Of a stretch of 64,000 nt of DNA, positions 1 to 10,242 are shown piece after piece. The position numbers and the translations under genes are program-made. Position 1 is the stretch's first letter. Each line of letters starts with the position of its first letter. Source of the DNA: Variovorax paradoxus. Lineage in GTDB: Bacteria; Pseudomonadota; Gammaproteobacteria; Burkholderiales; Burkholderiaceae_C. The notes beneath the pieces are model-generated. The model saw nothing but the letters and a program-made list of their open reading frames with translations, ran no database searches and was not told the DNA's origin. Where the stretch lies: assembly GCF_000834655.1 (NCBI RefSeq), contig NZ_JXQQ01000008.1:124001-188000 (forward strand), read 5' to 3'.

Positions 1-58
1 GGCTGAGAAAAAAGACGAGAAAAAGAAGTCCAAGAAGGACAAGTCCGGCAAGGATTGA
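1..58 (+). CDS. C-terminal tail of an unidentified gene (partial)
   Basis: The window opens inside a reading frame that ends with TGA at 56-58. The visible last 18 codons are dominated by Lys, Asp, Glu and Ser, a highly charged and probably disordered tail. The stop lies 2 nt before the birA ATG, so the two genes are probably co-transcribed. The tail is too short to assign a family. Confidence 0.6.
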   Translation, partial: AEKKDEKKKSKKDKSGKD

Positions 59-60
59 GC

Positions 61-873
61 ATGGGCAACACCACGGCCGCCTGGCACGAAGACCGGATCG
101 CCGCTGCGGTGGCGCCGCTGCTGCCCGGTTTCGCGGTCGAGGCGGTGGCCGAGATCGATTCCACCAACACCGAACTCATGCGCCGCGCGCGCGCCGGCCG
201 CATCGAGCCGGTGCTGCTGGTGGCCGAGCACCAGACCGCGGGCCGCGGCCGCCTTGGCCGCGCGTGGCAGAGCGCGCAACCAGGGCAGGAGCCGACGTCG
301 CTGCTGTTCTCGCTCGGCCTGCCGCTCGCGCCGGCCGACTGGTCGGGCCTGTCGCTCGCGGTCGGTGTCACCGTGGCCGAGAGCCTCGACCCATCGGGCG
401 TGCTCAAGATCGGCCTCAAGTGGCCCAACGACATCTGGGTGAACGACCGCAAGCTGGTCGGCATCCTCATCGAGACCGCCTTGCCGCACGCGGGCGGACC
501 CGGTGCGCAGCGCTACGTGGTGATCGGCATCGGCATCAACATCGGCGCGCGCGAAGCCGACGGCATGCGCACACCGCCGGCCTGGCTGAATCAGTGGCGC
601 CCCGATGCGACCGCGCCCGAGGTGCTGCGCGAGCTGGCCGAGCCGCTGGTGCGCAGCGTGCTCGCCTTCGAGGCGCAAGGCTTCGCGCAATTTGCCGAAC
701 GCTTTGCCGCGCGCGACGTGCTGCGCGGCCGCGAGGTGGTGCTCAGCGACGGCACCGCGGGACTCTGCGAAGGCGTGGCCTGGAGCGGCGAACTGCAGGT
801 GCGCACGGCCGAGGGCCTGCAGATCATTACGAGCGACGAAGTGAGCGTGCGCCCTCGCGGCATGGCTTTCTGA
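61..873 (+). CDS. birA: Biotin--[acetyl-CoA-carboxylase] ligase
   Basis: Attaches biotin to the biotin carboxyl carrier protein of acetyl-CoA carboxylase through biotinyl-5'-AMP, in the cytoplasm. The 270-aa product carries the biotin-binding loop AGRGRLGRAW near residues 60-69 and the KWPNDI motif near residue 121, both hallmarks of BirA/LplA-type ligases. Length and the direct start in the catalytic domain indicate a monofunctional ligase without the N-terminal winged helix of E. coli BirA, so it should not act as a biotin repressor. An in-frame TTG lies 6 nt upstream, but ATG at 61 is the simpler start. It follows the truncated gene by 2 nt, and a small membrane protein gene follows by 9 nt. 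Confidence 0.93.
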   Translation: MGNTTAAWHEDRIAAAVAPLLPGFAVEAVAEIDSTNTELMRRARAGRIEPVLLVAEHQTAGRGRLGRAWQSAQPGQEPTSLLFSLGLPLAPADWSGLSLAVGVTVAESLDPSGVLKIGLKWPNDIWVNDRKLVGILIETALPHAGGPGAQRYVVIGIGINIGAREADGMRTPPAWLNQWRPDATAPEVLRELAEPLVRSVLAFEAQGFAQFAERFAARDVLRGREVVLSDGTAGLCEGVAWSGELQVRTAEGLQIITSDEVSVRPRGMAF

Positions 874-882
874 ACAACACCC

Positions 883-1080
883 ATGAAATTGCGCCTGGCA
901 TTGATCGTCCTGCTGCTGGCCAACGCCGGCTACTTCCTGTGGGCACGCGGCGACCTGGTGGGCTTCGGCCTCGCGCCGGCGAGCCTCAGCGAGCGCGAGC
1001 CGCAGCGCATGGCGCGGCAGATCAAGCCCGAGTGGGTGCAGGTGCGCAAGGACGCGAAGGCGGGGGCGCCGGCGCCTTGA
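883..1080 (+). CDS. Small single-pass membrane protein
   Basis: A 65-aa protein with one N-terminal membrane segment (residues 4-20, Leu/Ala rich) followed by a short polar tail containing an EPQRMARQIKPE stretch. In many Burkholderiales the gene after birA or coaX encodes a SPOR-domain protein that begins this way. Here no SPOR domain follows, so this may be a shortened relative; that is inference. It starts 9 nt after birA, probably the same operon, and converges on the histidine kinase gene 18 bp away. Confidence 0.6.
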   Translation: MKLRLALIVLLLANAGYFLWARGDLVGFGLAPASLSEREPQRMARQIKPEWVQVRKDAKAGAPAP

Positions 1081-1098
1081 TCGCTTCGTCCGTTGCGC

Positions 1099-2541
1099 TC
1101 ACGAGAGCGCCCCGCTCTCGAAGCGCACCGTGAAGCGCGCCCCCGGCGGATGCTTGCCGGGGTGTGCATCCTCCAGCTTCACCTGCGCGTGGTGCTGGTT
1201 CGCGATCTCCCGCACGATCGGCAGGCCCAGCCCCGAGCCGTCGGCGTCGTTGCCGAGCACGCGGTAGAAGGGCTCGAACACCAGTTCGCGATCGGACTCG
1301 GCGATGCCCGGGCCGTTGTCTTCCACCTGCAGCAGCAGCACATGGCCGAAGGGGTCGGCCAGCACGCGCGCGGTGATCACGCCGGGGTGATCGGGCGTGG
1401 AGGGCGTGTAGTTGAGCGCGTTGTCCACGAGGTTGCGCACCAGCTCCTTCAGCAGCGTCGGATTGCCGTCGAACATCACGCCGGGCGCGCCGGCCTCCGC
1501 GCCGTCGTAGCCCAGGTCGATGCGCTTCTCGATCGCACGCGGCACCGCTTCGCGCACCACCTCGATGGTGAGACGCGCGAGGTCGCAGGGCTGGCGGTGC
1601 GAGTTGGCGCTGTTGCCTTCGGCGCGCGCGAGCGACAGCAGCTGGTTCACCGTGTGCGTGGCGCGCACGCTGGCGCGGCCGATCTGCTTGAGCGACTGCT
1701 TCAGTTCGTCGGCGTTGGCGCCCTCGCGCTGCGCGAGGTCGGCCTGCATGCGCAGCCCCGCGAGCGGCGTCTTCAGCTGGTGGGCCGCGTCGGCGAGAAA
1801 GCGCTTTTGCGTGTCGATGGAGTCGTTGAGCTTGTTCAGCAGTTCGTTGACCGACGACACCAGCGGCACCACTTCGAGCGGCACCGACGACTCGTCGAGC
1901 GGGCTCAGGTCGCCGGGGCGTCGTTCGCGGATGCGCGCCTCCACCACCGACAGCGGCTTGATGCCGCGCACCAGCGCGAGCCAGATCAGGAGCACCGCGA
2001 GCGGCAGGATCGCGAACTGCGGCAGCAGCACGCCCTTGATGATCTCGATGGCGAGCACCGACTGCTTCTCGCGCGTCTCGGCCAGCTGCAGCAGCGTGGG
2101 CGGCACGTCGTCGACGCCGCTCGCGATCCACAGCGAAGCCACGCGCACCTCCTTGCCGTGCAGGGCGCTGTTGTGCAGGAACACCTGGCCGGGCGGCAGC
2201 GGCTCGTCGAGGCCGGGCATCGGAAGTTCGCGATCGCCGCTGAGCAGCGTGTCGTGCCCATCGAGCAGTTGGTAGTACACGTGGCCGGCGTTGTCGGCGC
2301 GAAGGATCTCGCGCGCCGGTTGCGAGAGCACGAACTGCGTCTGTCCATCCTTCACCGTCACCAGTTCGGCCAGCGCCTTGACGTTGTGCTCGAGCGCGCG
2401 GTCGAACGGTGCGTTGGCGATGCCCTGTGCCACCAGCCAGGTGACGCCGATGCTCACCGGCACCAGCAGCAGGAGCGGCGTGAGCATCCAGTCCAGGATC
2501 TCGCCGAAGAGTGAGCGCTGGGCACGCTGGAAAAGCTTCAA
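1099..2541 (-). CDS. Sensor histidine kinase, TctE/QseC type
   Basis: Membrane histidine kinase of about 480 aa. Visible in order: a transmembrane segment near residues 19-40, a periplasmic sensor region of about 120 aa, a second membrane segment near 175-195, a HAMP-like linker, the phosphoacceptor motif AAHQLKTPL (His near residue 253), an N-box LVRNLVDNALNY, G1 DNGPGIAES and G2 GSGLGLPIV. The HQLKTPL form is typical of TctE-like kinases. The frame is open further upstream to 2622, but a TTG at 2541 has an AGGA ribosome-binding site about 9 nt before it and gives a normal N-terminus. Its probable partner is the OmpR-family regulator at 3659-4333, separated by a lipoprotein gene on the other strand. 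Confidence 0.88.
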   Translation of the reverse strand: MKLFQRAQRSLFGEILDWMLTPLLLLVPVSIGVTWLVAQGIANAPFDRALEHNVKALAELVTVKDGQTQFVLSQPAREILRADNAGHVYYQLLDGHDTLLSGDRELPMPGLDEPLPPGQVFLHNSALHGKEVRVASLWIASGVDDVPPTLLQLAETREKQSVLAIEIIKGVLLPQFAILPLAVLLIWLALVRGIKPLSVVEARIRERRPGDLSPLDESSVPLEVVPLVSSVNELLNKLNDSIDTQKRFLADAAHQLKTPLAGLRMQADLAQREGANADELKQSLKQIGRASVRATHTVNQLLSLARAEGNSANSHRQPCDLARLTIEVVREAVPRAIEKRIDLGYDGAEAGAPGVMFDGNPTLLKELVRNLVDNALNYTPSTPDHPGVITARVLADPFGHVLLLQVEDNGPGIAESDRELVFEPFYRVLGNDADGSGLGLPIVREIANQHHAQVKLEDAHPGKHPPGARFTVRFESGALS

Positions 2542-2596
2542 GGGGCAGGTTCCTGAGGGGCGAGAAATTACTTGCGGGCGTGACTTAGTGCGTCCG

Positions 2597-2622
2597 ATGC
2601 AAGTGCACCGTGGTGGTTGCAT
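2597..2622. promoter_or_regulatory. Inverted repeat between kinase and lipoprotein genes
   Basis: ATGCAA (2597-2602) and TTGCAT (2617-2622) form a perfect 6-bp inverted repeat with centres 20 bp apart, in the 143-bp divergent gap between the kinase and lipoprotein starts. The size and place suit an operator, but no regulator can be assigned and the arms are short. Confidence 0.3.
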
Positions 2623-2684
2623 GGGTGCCCGGTTGTAGTCTCTGCGCGCAGTTTCTGCAATTCCAAAAAATCTCAGGGAGAGTC

Positions 2685-3635
2685 ATGAAGAACAAGTCAT
2701 TGAGTGGCTGCGCGCAGCCATGGAGGATCGCCGCGACGGCGCTGGCCGCGGGCGTCGCGATCACCGGATGTGGTGGAGGTGGTGGCGGTGGCGGCGGTGT
2801 CGCGTTTCCCGTGCCACCCGTCGCATCGGTGGCAACGGCGCCAGAACCCGCGCGACCCGCTGCGCCATCGACGCCGCCGAATCGCGACCCGGTGCCAGGC
2901 AGCGAGCCGCTCCCGTCCTTGAGCGCGCCACAGGCCGGCTCGACCGCCGCCGTGGGCAACGACAGCGAAGGTATCTACGCCTCGCTGTTCGATCTCGCCC
3001 TCGTTGGGGCGGACGGTGCGATCGCCAGCAAGGACCACATCGGCACGTTGTGGGGATCGATCAAGGTCGCAGGCCTGGACTGGTCCTTCAACCCGGACAC
3101 GGCTTACTACTTCATCGACGCCTCGCCCGTGACGGGGTCGGGCACCTTCGCCGCGAAGAAGACGATGAGCGGCACCTATGCCTACGGCAAGCGCGAGCCT
3201 TCGGCATTCGGCCCCCTGAGCTATGCGACCGAGAACGCGCTGGCGGTTTCGCAGGACAGCGTGGTCGGAAAGTGGGCCAACCCGGACAGCAACTTCGGCG
3301 TGCGCCTGTCGATCGAAGTGGACGCCGCCGGGAAGTTCACGGGCAAGACCGCCGGGGTGCAAGTCGGCAATTGCGCGATCTCGGGCACCATCGCGCACGC
3401 CGAACCCAGCACCTCCAAGAACATGTTCGGCTTCAAGCTGAGCGCTGTCGATGACAGCGTCGACGGCAAGGATGCCTGCAAGCTCAAGACGGATCGGCCT
3501 TACCTGGGGCCGGCGGCCATCCTCCTGGTGCCTGCGGGTTCCTTCGACAGCAATGGCTTCTTCCGAAGCATCTTCTTCCTGGTCCGGACGACCAACGGCG
3601 CCACCTTGACGGCCAACTTGCGCAAGCAGCCGTAA
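2685..3635 (+). CDS. Hypothetical lipoprotein with poly-glycine linker
   Basis: A 316-aa protein with a lipoprotein signal peptide: basic n-region, hydrophobic core, lipobox ITGC with Cys near residue 32. Nine glycines follow the Cys directly, then a Pro/Ala-rich linker to about residue 85, then a probable globular beta-rich domain with two cysteines in the second half. The tether suggests anchoring at a membrane with a flexible stalk. Family not recognised. ATG at 2685 has an AGGGAG ribosome-binding site (2675-2680). It lies between the response regulator and the histidine kinase of what looks like one two-component system, on the opposite strand, and converges on the regulator with 23 bp between stops. 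It could be a target or accessory sensor of that system (inference). Confidence 0.7.
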   Translation: MKNKSLSGCAQPWRIAATALAAGVAITGCGGGGGGGGGVAFPVPPVASVATAPEPARPAAPSTPPNRDPVPGSEPLPSLSAPQAGSTAAVGNDSEGIYASLFDLALVGADGAIASKDHIGTLWGSIKVAGLDWSFNPDTAYYFIDASPVTGSGTFAAKKTMSGTYAYGKREPSAFGPLSYATENALAVSQDSVVGKWANPDSNFGVRLSIEVDAAGKFTGKTAGVQVGNCAISGTIAHAEPSTSKNMFGFKLSAVDDSVDGKDACKLKTDRPYLGPAAILLVPAGSFDSNGFFRSIFFLVRTTNGATLTANLRKQP

Positions 3636-3658
3636 CGCGGAAGCCGCAGGACTGGGCT

Positions 3659-4333
3659 TCAGCCCGGGATTTTCTCGAGGCAGTAGCCCAGTCCGCGAAC
3701 CGTTGCGATGCGCACCGGGCCCTTCTCGATCTTCTTGCGCAAGCGGTGGATGTAGACCTCGATCGCGTTGAGGCTCACCTCCTCGCCCCATTCGCACAGG
3801 CGGTCGACCAGCTGGTCCTTGCTCACGAGCCGTCCGGCGCGCTGCAGCAGCACTTCGAGCAGGCCGAGCTCGCGCGCCGAGAGTTCGATCATCTTGCCGT
3901 CGATCGTGGCCACGCGGCCGGCCTGGTCGTAGACCAGCGGGCCGTGGCGGATCGCGTTGCTGGTGGCGCCCATGCCGCGGCGGGTGAGGGCGCGCACGCG
4001 CGCCTCGAGTTCCTGCAGGCTGAAGGGCTTGGCCATGTAGTCGTCGGCGCCGTGGTCCAGGCCCTTGACGCGTTCTTCCACGCTGTCGGCTGCGGTGAGC
4101 ACCAGCACCGGCAGCTGCGAGCCGCGCGCGCGCAGGCGCTTGAGGATCTCGATGCCGTGCAGGCTGGGCAGGCCCAGGTCGAGGATCAGCAAATCGAACT
4201 CGCTGTGGGTCATGAGCGCGGTGTCGGCCTGCGAGCCGTTGGCCACATGATCGACCGCCGCGCCCGAGGTGCGCAGGCTCCGCAGCAGGGCATCGGCGAG
4301 CACCTGGTCGTCTTCGGCAATCAGAATCCGCAT
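3659..4333 (-). CDS. OmpR/TctD-family response regulator
   Basis: A 224-aa two-domain regulator. The receiver domain (about residues 1-115) has the acidic pair EDD near 7-9, the phosphoacceptor Asp in LILDLGLP near 51, Thr in VLTAAD near 80 and Lys in MAKPF near 102. The C-terminal winged helix (about 125-220) contains the OmpR-family element LNAIEVYIHRLRKKIE. It should bind tandem direct repeats at target promoters when phosphorylated. The presumed kinase gene is 1.1 kb further along the same strand, with a lipoprotein gene between. A GGAGG ribosome-binding site precedes the start. The marR gene lies 64 bp upstream on the same strand and may be co-transcribed. Confidence 0.92.
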   Translation of the reverse strand: MRILIAEDDQVLADALLRSLRTSGAAVDHVANGSQADTALMTHSEFDLLILDLGLPSLHGIEILKRLRARGSQLPVLVLTAADSVEERVKGLDHGADDYMAKPFSLQELEARVRALTRRGMGATSNAIRHGPLVYDQAGRVATIDGKMIELSARELGLLEVLLQRAGRLVSKDQLVDRLCEWGEEVSLNAIEVYIHRLRKKIEKGPVRIATVRGLGYCLEKIPG

Positions 4334-4397
4334 GAGCCACCTCCGGCCGGTTCAGGCGCCGTGCGGGCGCCATTCACATTTGTCTCTGCGAGGGAGT

Positions 4398-4883
4398 CTA
4401 CGCGGCCGTATAGGCTTCCAGACCGATGGTTACCACGGTGGCGATCTCGTCGCCGACACTGCTGCGGAACTCGCGCTCGGCCTGCGTCACCGCGCTGCGG
4501 AAGGCGTCCAGCCAGGCGAGGCCGTCGGAGGTGAAGTGCACGCGGCGCGCGCGCGCATCGAGCGGATCGGGGCCGCGCGTGACCAGGCCCCACGCCTCGC
4601 ACTGGTCCACCAGCGCACCCATGGCCTGCTTGGTCATGCCGGCGCGCTCGGCCATCTCGGTCAGGCGCGAGCCCTCGCGCGCGAGATGCCGGGTGATGTG
4701 GATGTGCGCGGCGCTCACCTGGGCGCGCGCGGCGAGGTTCGAGAGGGCGAGCGGCACGTCGATGTCATGCGCCATCAGCTCCAGCACGCGCTCGTCGAAA
4801 CGGCGCATCGCGTGGCCCAGCAGGCGGCCCAGGTGTGTCTGGCGCCAGGCGTCGGGATCGGTTGGGAAAGCGGCTTCGGCCAT
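4398..4883 (-). CDS. MarR-family transcriptional regulator
   Basis: A 161-aa protein with a winged-helix core around residues 50-120, including MTKQAMGALVDQCEAWGL as recognition helix and a DPLDARAR wing typical of MarR proteins. It is expected to act as a dimer on palindromic operators. It is transcribed divergently from recA, and a perfect 20-bp palindrome sits in the shared promoter region, a likely autoregulatory site. Ligand unknown. Confidence 0.88.
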   Translation of the reverse strand: MAEAAFPTDPDAWRQTHLGRLLGHAMRRFDERVLELMAHDIDVPLALSNLAARAQVSAAHIHITRHLAREGSRLTEMAERAGMTKQAMGALVDQCEAWGLVTRGPDPLDARARRVHFTSDGLAWLDAFRSAVTQAEREFRSSVGDEIATVVTIGLEAYTAA

Positions 4884-4915
4884 GGCCTCAGATGGTAAAG
4901 CAAACTGACCAAAAA

Positions 4916-4935
4916 ATGGGTTTACGCCAACCCAT
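4916..4935. promoter_or_regulatory. Palindromic operator, probably for the MarR protein
   Basis: ATGGGTT (4916-4922), a 6-bp spacer, and AACCCAT (4929-4935) form a perfect inverted repeat. Length and symmetry suit a MarR-family dimer. It lies 32 bp upstream of the marR start and overlaps the proposed -35 hexamer of recA. Binding by this MarR is inferred from position. Confidence 0.6.
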
Positions 4936-4965
4936 GAACCCCTACACTACTGTTCAAGCATCCAG
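4921..4965 (+). promoter_or_regulatory. recA promoter with LexA (SOS) box
   Basis: A -35-like TTTACG (4921-4926) and -10-like TACACT (4943-4948) are 16 bp apart. Directly after the -10 lies CTGT-N8-CCAG (4950-4965), one mismatch from the proteobacterial LexA consensus CTGT-N8-ACAG. LexA there would block promoter escape, as expected for recA. The predicted leader is about 75 nt. Confidence 0.6.
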
Positions 4966-5030
4966 CCTGTGATTAAAAGCAGATGGATTGAAACCAGACA
5001 CAACCCGTTGATTTTCAAGGAGATTTCCAC

Positions 5031-6140
<1,110 letters not shown>

Positions 6141-6147
6141 GTTCGAA

Positions 6148-6181
6148 CGCGCGGCCCTTCGCGAATTTCGCGGGCTGCGCG
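6148..6181 (+). terminator. recA-recX intergenic hairpin
   Basis: A 10-bp stem with one G-U pair (6148-6157 with 6172-6181) is extended by an inner 3-bp stem and a 5-nt loop. No U-tract follows. It sits 8 nt after the recA stop, where partial terminators are known to lower recX expression in other bacteria. It probably allows read-through into recX. Confidence 0.5.
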
Positions 6182-6197
6182 AGCGACCCCTGCACGA

Positions 6198-6659
6198 ATG
6201 GCTTTCGGTGCTCCTTCTCTCAAAGGCCGTGCGCTGCGGCTTCTGAGCCAGCGCGAGCACTCGCGCGCGGAACTGGAGCGCAAGCTTGCCAGGCACGAAG
6301 AAGAACCCGGCACGCTCGCCAAGGCGCTCGACGAGCTCGTCGACAAGGACTTCATCAGCGAGCCGCGCGTGGTGGCCTCGGTGCTGAACCAGCGCGCCGC
6401 CCGATCGGGCGCGTTGAGGGTACGGCAGGAGTTGCAGGCCAAGGGCATCGCGCCCGAGGCCATCGCCGAGGCGGTGGCTGGACTGCAGGAGACAGAAGTC
6501 GAGCGCGCCACGGCCCTGTGGCGCCGCCGCTTCGACGCGCCGCCGGCCGATGCGAAGGAGCGGGCGAAGCAGATGCGATTCCTGATGGCGCGCGGTTTCT
6601 CGGGCGCCGTCGTGTCCAAGGTGCTCAGGAGCGATTTCGATGAAACAGCAGACGAATGA
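6198..6659 (+). CDS. recX: Regulatory protein RecX
   Basis: A 153-aa modulator that binds RecA filaments and limits their activity. Visible features are the N-terminal SxREHSRAELERKL element, repeated three-helix RecX units (LVDKDFISEPRVVASVL; RVRQELQAKGI) and the C-terminal LMARGFSGAVVSKVL. Length is normal for the family. Position 57 bp after recA is conserved in many proteobacteria. Its end overlaps the next gene by 20 bp, indicating translational coupling. Confidence 0.95.
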   Translation: MAFGAPSLKGRALRLLSQREHSRAELERKLARHEEEPGTLAKALDELVDKDFISEPRVVASVLNQRAARSGALRVRQELQAKGIAPEAIAEAVAGLQETEVERATALWRRRFDAPPADAKERAKQMRFLMARGFSGAVVSKVLRSDFDETADE

Positions 6660-7071
6660 AGATCAAGGCGCGCAGTCGCGCGTCGTCGTGCAGCGCGTGG
6701 CCTGCGAATGGCGCCGTGCGTACAAGGTCGCCGCCGATCCCGCGCGACTGCCCGACTGGGCCAGCGGCCTCGCCAAGAGCGCGTTGTTGCCGCAGGGCGA
6801 CCACTGGATCGTGCGCACGCCCGAAAGCGGCGATGCCCGCATGCGCTTTGCGCCCGCCAACGAGCTCGGCGTGCTCGACCACTGGGTCGCGCCCGAGGGC
6901 GTGCCGGAGGTCTACCTGCCGTTCCGCGTGATCGGCGTTGCGCCGGATGTCTGCGAGCTGCAGTTCACGCTTCTGCGCCAGCCGCACATGGACGACGCGG
7001 CCTTCGAGCGCGATGCCGCCTGGATCGCGCGCGACCTGCAGTCGCTCAAGCAACTGCTCGAAGCGGGCTGA
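6640..7071 (+). CDS. SRPBCC-like hypothetical protein
   Basis: A 143-aa cytoplasmic protein with spaced aromatic residues and alternating beta pattern (VACEWRRAYKVAADPARLPDWASG; DHWVAPEGVPEVYLPFRVI). This suggests the START/polyketide-cyclase-like SRPBCC ligand-binding fold. No catalytic motif is seen. It starts inside the recX end, so it is part of the recA-recX transcription unit by position, but no role in recombination can be claimed. Confidence 0.65.
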   Translation: MKQQTNEDQGAQSRVVVQRVACEWRRAYKVAADPARLPDWASGLAKSALLPQGDHWIVRTPESGDARMRFAPANELGVLDHWVAPEGVPEVYLPFRVIGVAPDVCELQFTLLRQPHMDDAAFERDAAWIARDLQSLKQLLEAG

Positions 7072-7185
7072 GCCGGTCGCGCCTGCGGCCCGGCGCGTTG
7101 CAGCGGGGGAGGGCGGCGATGGCATGATCTGCGGCGACCGGCGTTGCATGCGCCGGTTTCTCAAAAAAATCCTGGAGGAGCCCTC

Positions 7186-7914
7186 ATGCCATCTGAACCC
7201 GTCAGCCAACCGTCTCTCGTCCGCACCGGCGCCAAGGCCGGACTCAGCTTTGCCGGCTCGGTCATCAAGGGCGTGCTGCTCGGCGTGGTGCTCGGTGGCG
7301 GTGTCTTCTTTTTCTACCTGAGCCAGCTGAACGGGCCGGGCAATACGGCGGCGCGGGCCGGCGGTGCCGGCGCCATCGTGGCGCTGATCACTACGCCGGC
7401 TGTGCTGGTCGCTGTGCTGCTGCTGCTGTTCGTTGTCGTCTACGCGATGCTGGGCGTACACCAGGGACGCGCGAAGGCGATGCAGCACGTTGTCGCGGCG
7501 CGCGGCGAGGCCGTGTCGCAGCGGCTGGCCGGTGCGGTCGCGGGCCGCATCGAGGCCATGCCGCGCACGCACGGCGCGCTTCAGCGAACAGCCGACTGGC
7601 TGTCGGTCGATGCATTGACCAAGCAACTCGCGCCGGTGCTGGGAGAGGGCAGGGCGGTGCGATCGGTGGTGGCTTTCGTGCTCAACCGCCTGCCGCTCAG
7701 CGACATGCTGGCCGAGTGGCAGCAAGGCCGCATTGCGCAGGGCGAGCCGGTGGCGGGGGAGGGCGCGGCGCAGGATCCGGCGCTCCGCGCGCTGCTCACG
7801 CGCCGCATCAACGAGACGCTGCAGGAGATGGCGACGCCTTCGCGCACGCCGCTCTACATCGCGCTGGGCGCGCACGCCGTCCTGCTCGGCATCGGCCTCT
7901 GGCTCGTCAGGTAG
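7186..7914 (+). CDS. Hypothetical inner-membrane protein
   Basis: A 243-aa protein with three predicted membrane segments: about residues 24-46, 62-86 and a C-terminal one near 223-242. The central part (90-215) is soluble and Ala/Arg rich. The frame extends 42 nt upstream, but ATG 7186 has a good GGAGGAG ribosome-binding site (7174-7180). Family not recognised. It converges on argC with 21 bp between stops. Confidence 0.65.
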   Translation: MPSEPVSQPSLVRTGAKAGLSFAGSVIKGVLLGVVLGGGVFFFYLSQLNGPGNTAARAGGAGAIVALITTPAVLVAVLLLLFVVVYAMLGVHQGRAKAMQHVVAARGEAVSQRLAGAVAGRIEAMPRTHGALQRTADWLSVDALTKQLAPVLGEGRAVRSVVAFVLNRLPLSDMLAEWQQGRIAQGEPVAGEGAAQDPALRALLTRRINETLQEMATPSRTPLYIALGAHAVLLGIGLWLVR

Positions 7915-7935
7915 GAAGGAAAAGGTGCGTGGCGC

Positions 7936-8859
7936 TCAGAGCGCCAGCATCAGCTTCAGGTTCTGCACCGCGGCGCCGCTGGCGCCCTTGCCGAGGTTGT
8001 CCAGGCGCGCGATCACCACGGCATGGCGGTGGTCCTCGTTCGGGAACACGCGGATCTCGAGCTGGTTGGTGTCGTTGAGCGCCAGCGCGTCGAGCTTGCC
8101 GTTCTCGGTGGGCGGCAACACCTTCACGAATTGATCAGGCGTGTTGCTGCGCGCGTAGTGCGCGGCGAGCGCGTCCTGCAGGTCGCCGGACTTCGGCTTG
8201 CCGGGCAGCAGGTCCAGGTGCAGCGGCAACTGCACCAGCATGCCCTGCTTGAAATTGCCCACCGACGGAATGAAGACCGGCCGGCGCGTGAGGCCGGTGT
8301 AGGCCATGATTTCGGGAATGTGCTTGTGCTTCAGGCCGAGGGCGTAGGTCTCGAACAGCGGCGCCTTGCCGCCCTCGTACTCCTCGATCATGGCCCGGCC
8401 GCCGCCCGAATAGCCGCTCACCGAGGGCAGCGACACCGGAAAGTCGACCGGCAGGATGCCCGCATCGACCAGCGGGCGCACCATGGCGATGGCGCCGGTG
8501 GCATAGCAGCCGGGATTGCCGACGCGGTCGGCATTCGCCACGGCCTGCCAGTGGCCTTCGACGAGTTCGGGGAAGCCGAACACCCAGCCGGGCGCCACGC
8601 GGTGCGCGGTGGAGGCGTCGATGATCTTGGGTTTCTTGCCAGGGAGCTGGTCGATCAGCGCGACAGATTCGCGGGCCGCATCGTCGTGCAGGCAGAGCAC
8701 CACGAGGTCGACGCCGGCCATCAGCTCGCGCTTGGCGTTCACGTCTTTGCGAAGCTCGGGCGCGATGCTCACGAGTTCGATTTGCGGCATCGTCTGCAGC
8801 CGCTCGCGAATCTGAAGGCCGGTGGTGCCGGCTTCGCCGTCGATGAAAACCTTGGCCAT
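7936..8859 (-). CDS. argC: N-acetyl-gamma-glutamyl-phosphate reductase (type 2)
   Basis: NADPH-dependent reduction of N-acetylglutamyl-phosphate to the semialdehyde, third step of arginine synthesis. The 307-aa length and the start [17 protein letters not shown] match the short, type 2 ArgC. The catalytic Cys lies in [11 protein letters not shown] near residue 117. It is a single gene, divergent from sucC over a 206-bp gap; no other arg gene is nearby. Confidence 0.96.
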   Translation of the reverse strand: MAKVFIDGEAGTTGLQIRERLQTMPQIELVSIAPELRKDVNAKRELMAGVDLVVLCLHDDAARESVALIDQLPGKKPKIIDASTAHRVAPGWVFGFPELVEGHWQAVANADRVGNPGCYATGAIAMVRPLVDAGILPVDFPVSLPSVSGYSGGGRAMIEEYEGGKAPLFETYALGLKHKHIPEIMAYTGLTRRPVFIPSVGNFKQGMLVQLPLHLDLLPGKPKSGDLQDALAAHYARSNTPDQFVKVLPPTENGKLDALALNDTNQLEIRVFPNEDHRHAVVIARLDNLGKGASGAAVQNLKLMLAL

Positions 8860-9065
8860 ATCGGAGTGTGCGTAGAGTGACTAGAAGAAAGTACGTATTG
8901 ACCGCAACCGCACGTCGAGTATTGGTGCGGCGCACCATGATACAGTCCGCGGTTGTTCGCCGCCCCCAGCCGTCAGGCTGCCGTCGCCCGCGAGCAACAG
9001 AGCCAAAGAAGCCTCAGACCCCAGATCTCCCGTTCTCAACCTCCTCCTTCCGAGAGACATCCCTC
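8860..9065. promoter_or_regulatory. argC/sucC divergent intergenic region
   Basis: This gap holds promoters for argC (minus) and sucCD (plus). A TTGACC hexamer at about 8907 is a candidate -35 for sucC, but no good -10 at proper distance stands out. No operator or riboswitch was recognised. The frame upstream of sucC is open to 8868 but has no coding character. Confidence 0.4.
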
Positions 9066-10232
<1,167 letters not shown>

Positions 10233-10242
10233 GGAACAAGTC

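Noticed and set aside
1093..2514. Long open frame of 473 codons antisense to the histidine kinase
   Set aside because: Arg/His/Glu/Leu-rich shadow translation with no domain; the kinase on the other strand has all family motifs.
8868..9065. N-terminal extension of SucC by 66 residues
   Set aside because: The extension is Arg/Pro-rich and precedes the invariant MKIHEYQ start of the family.
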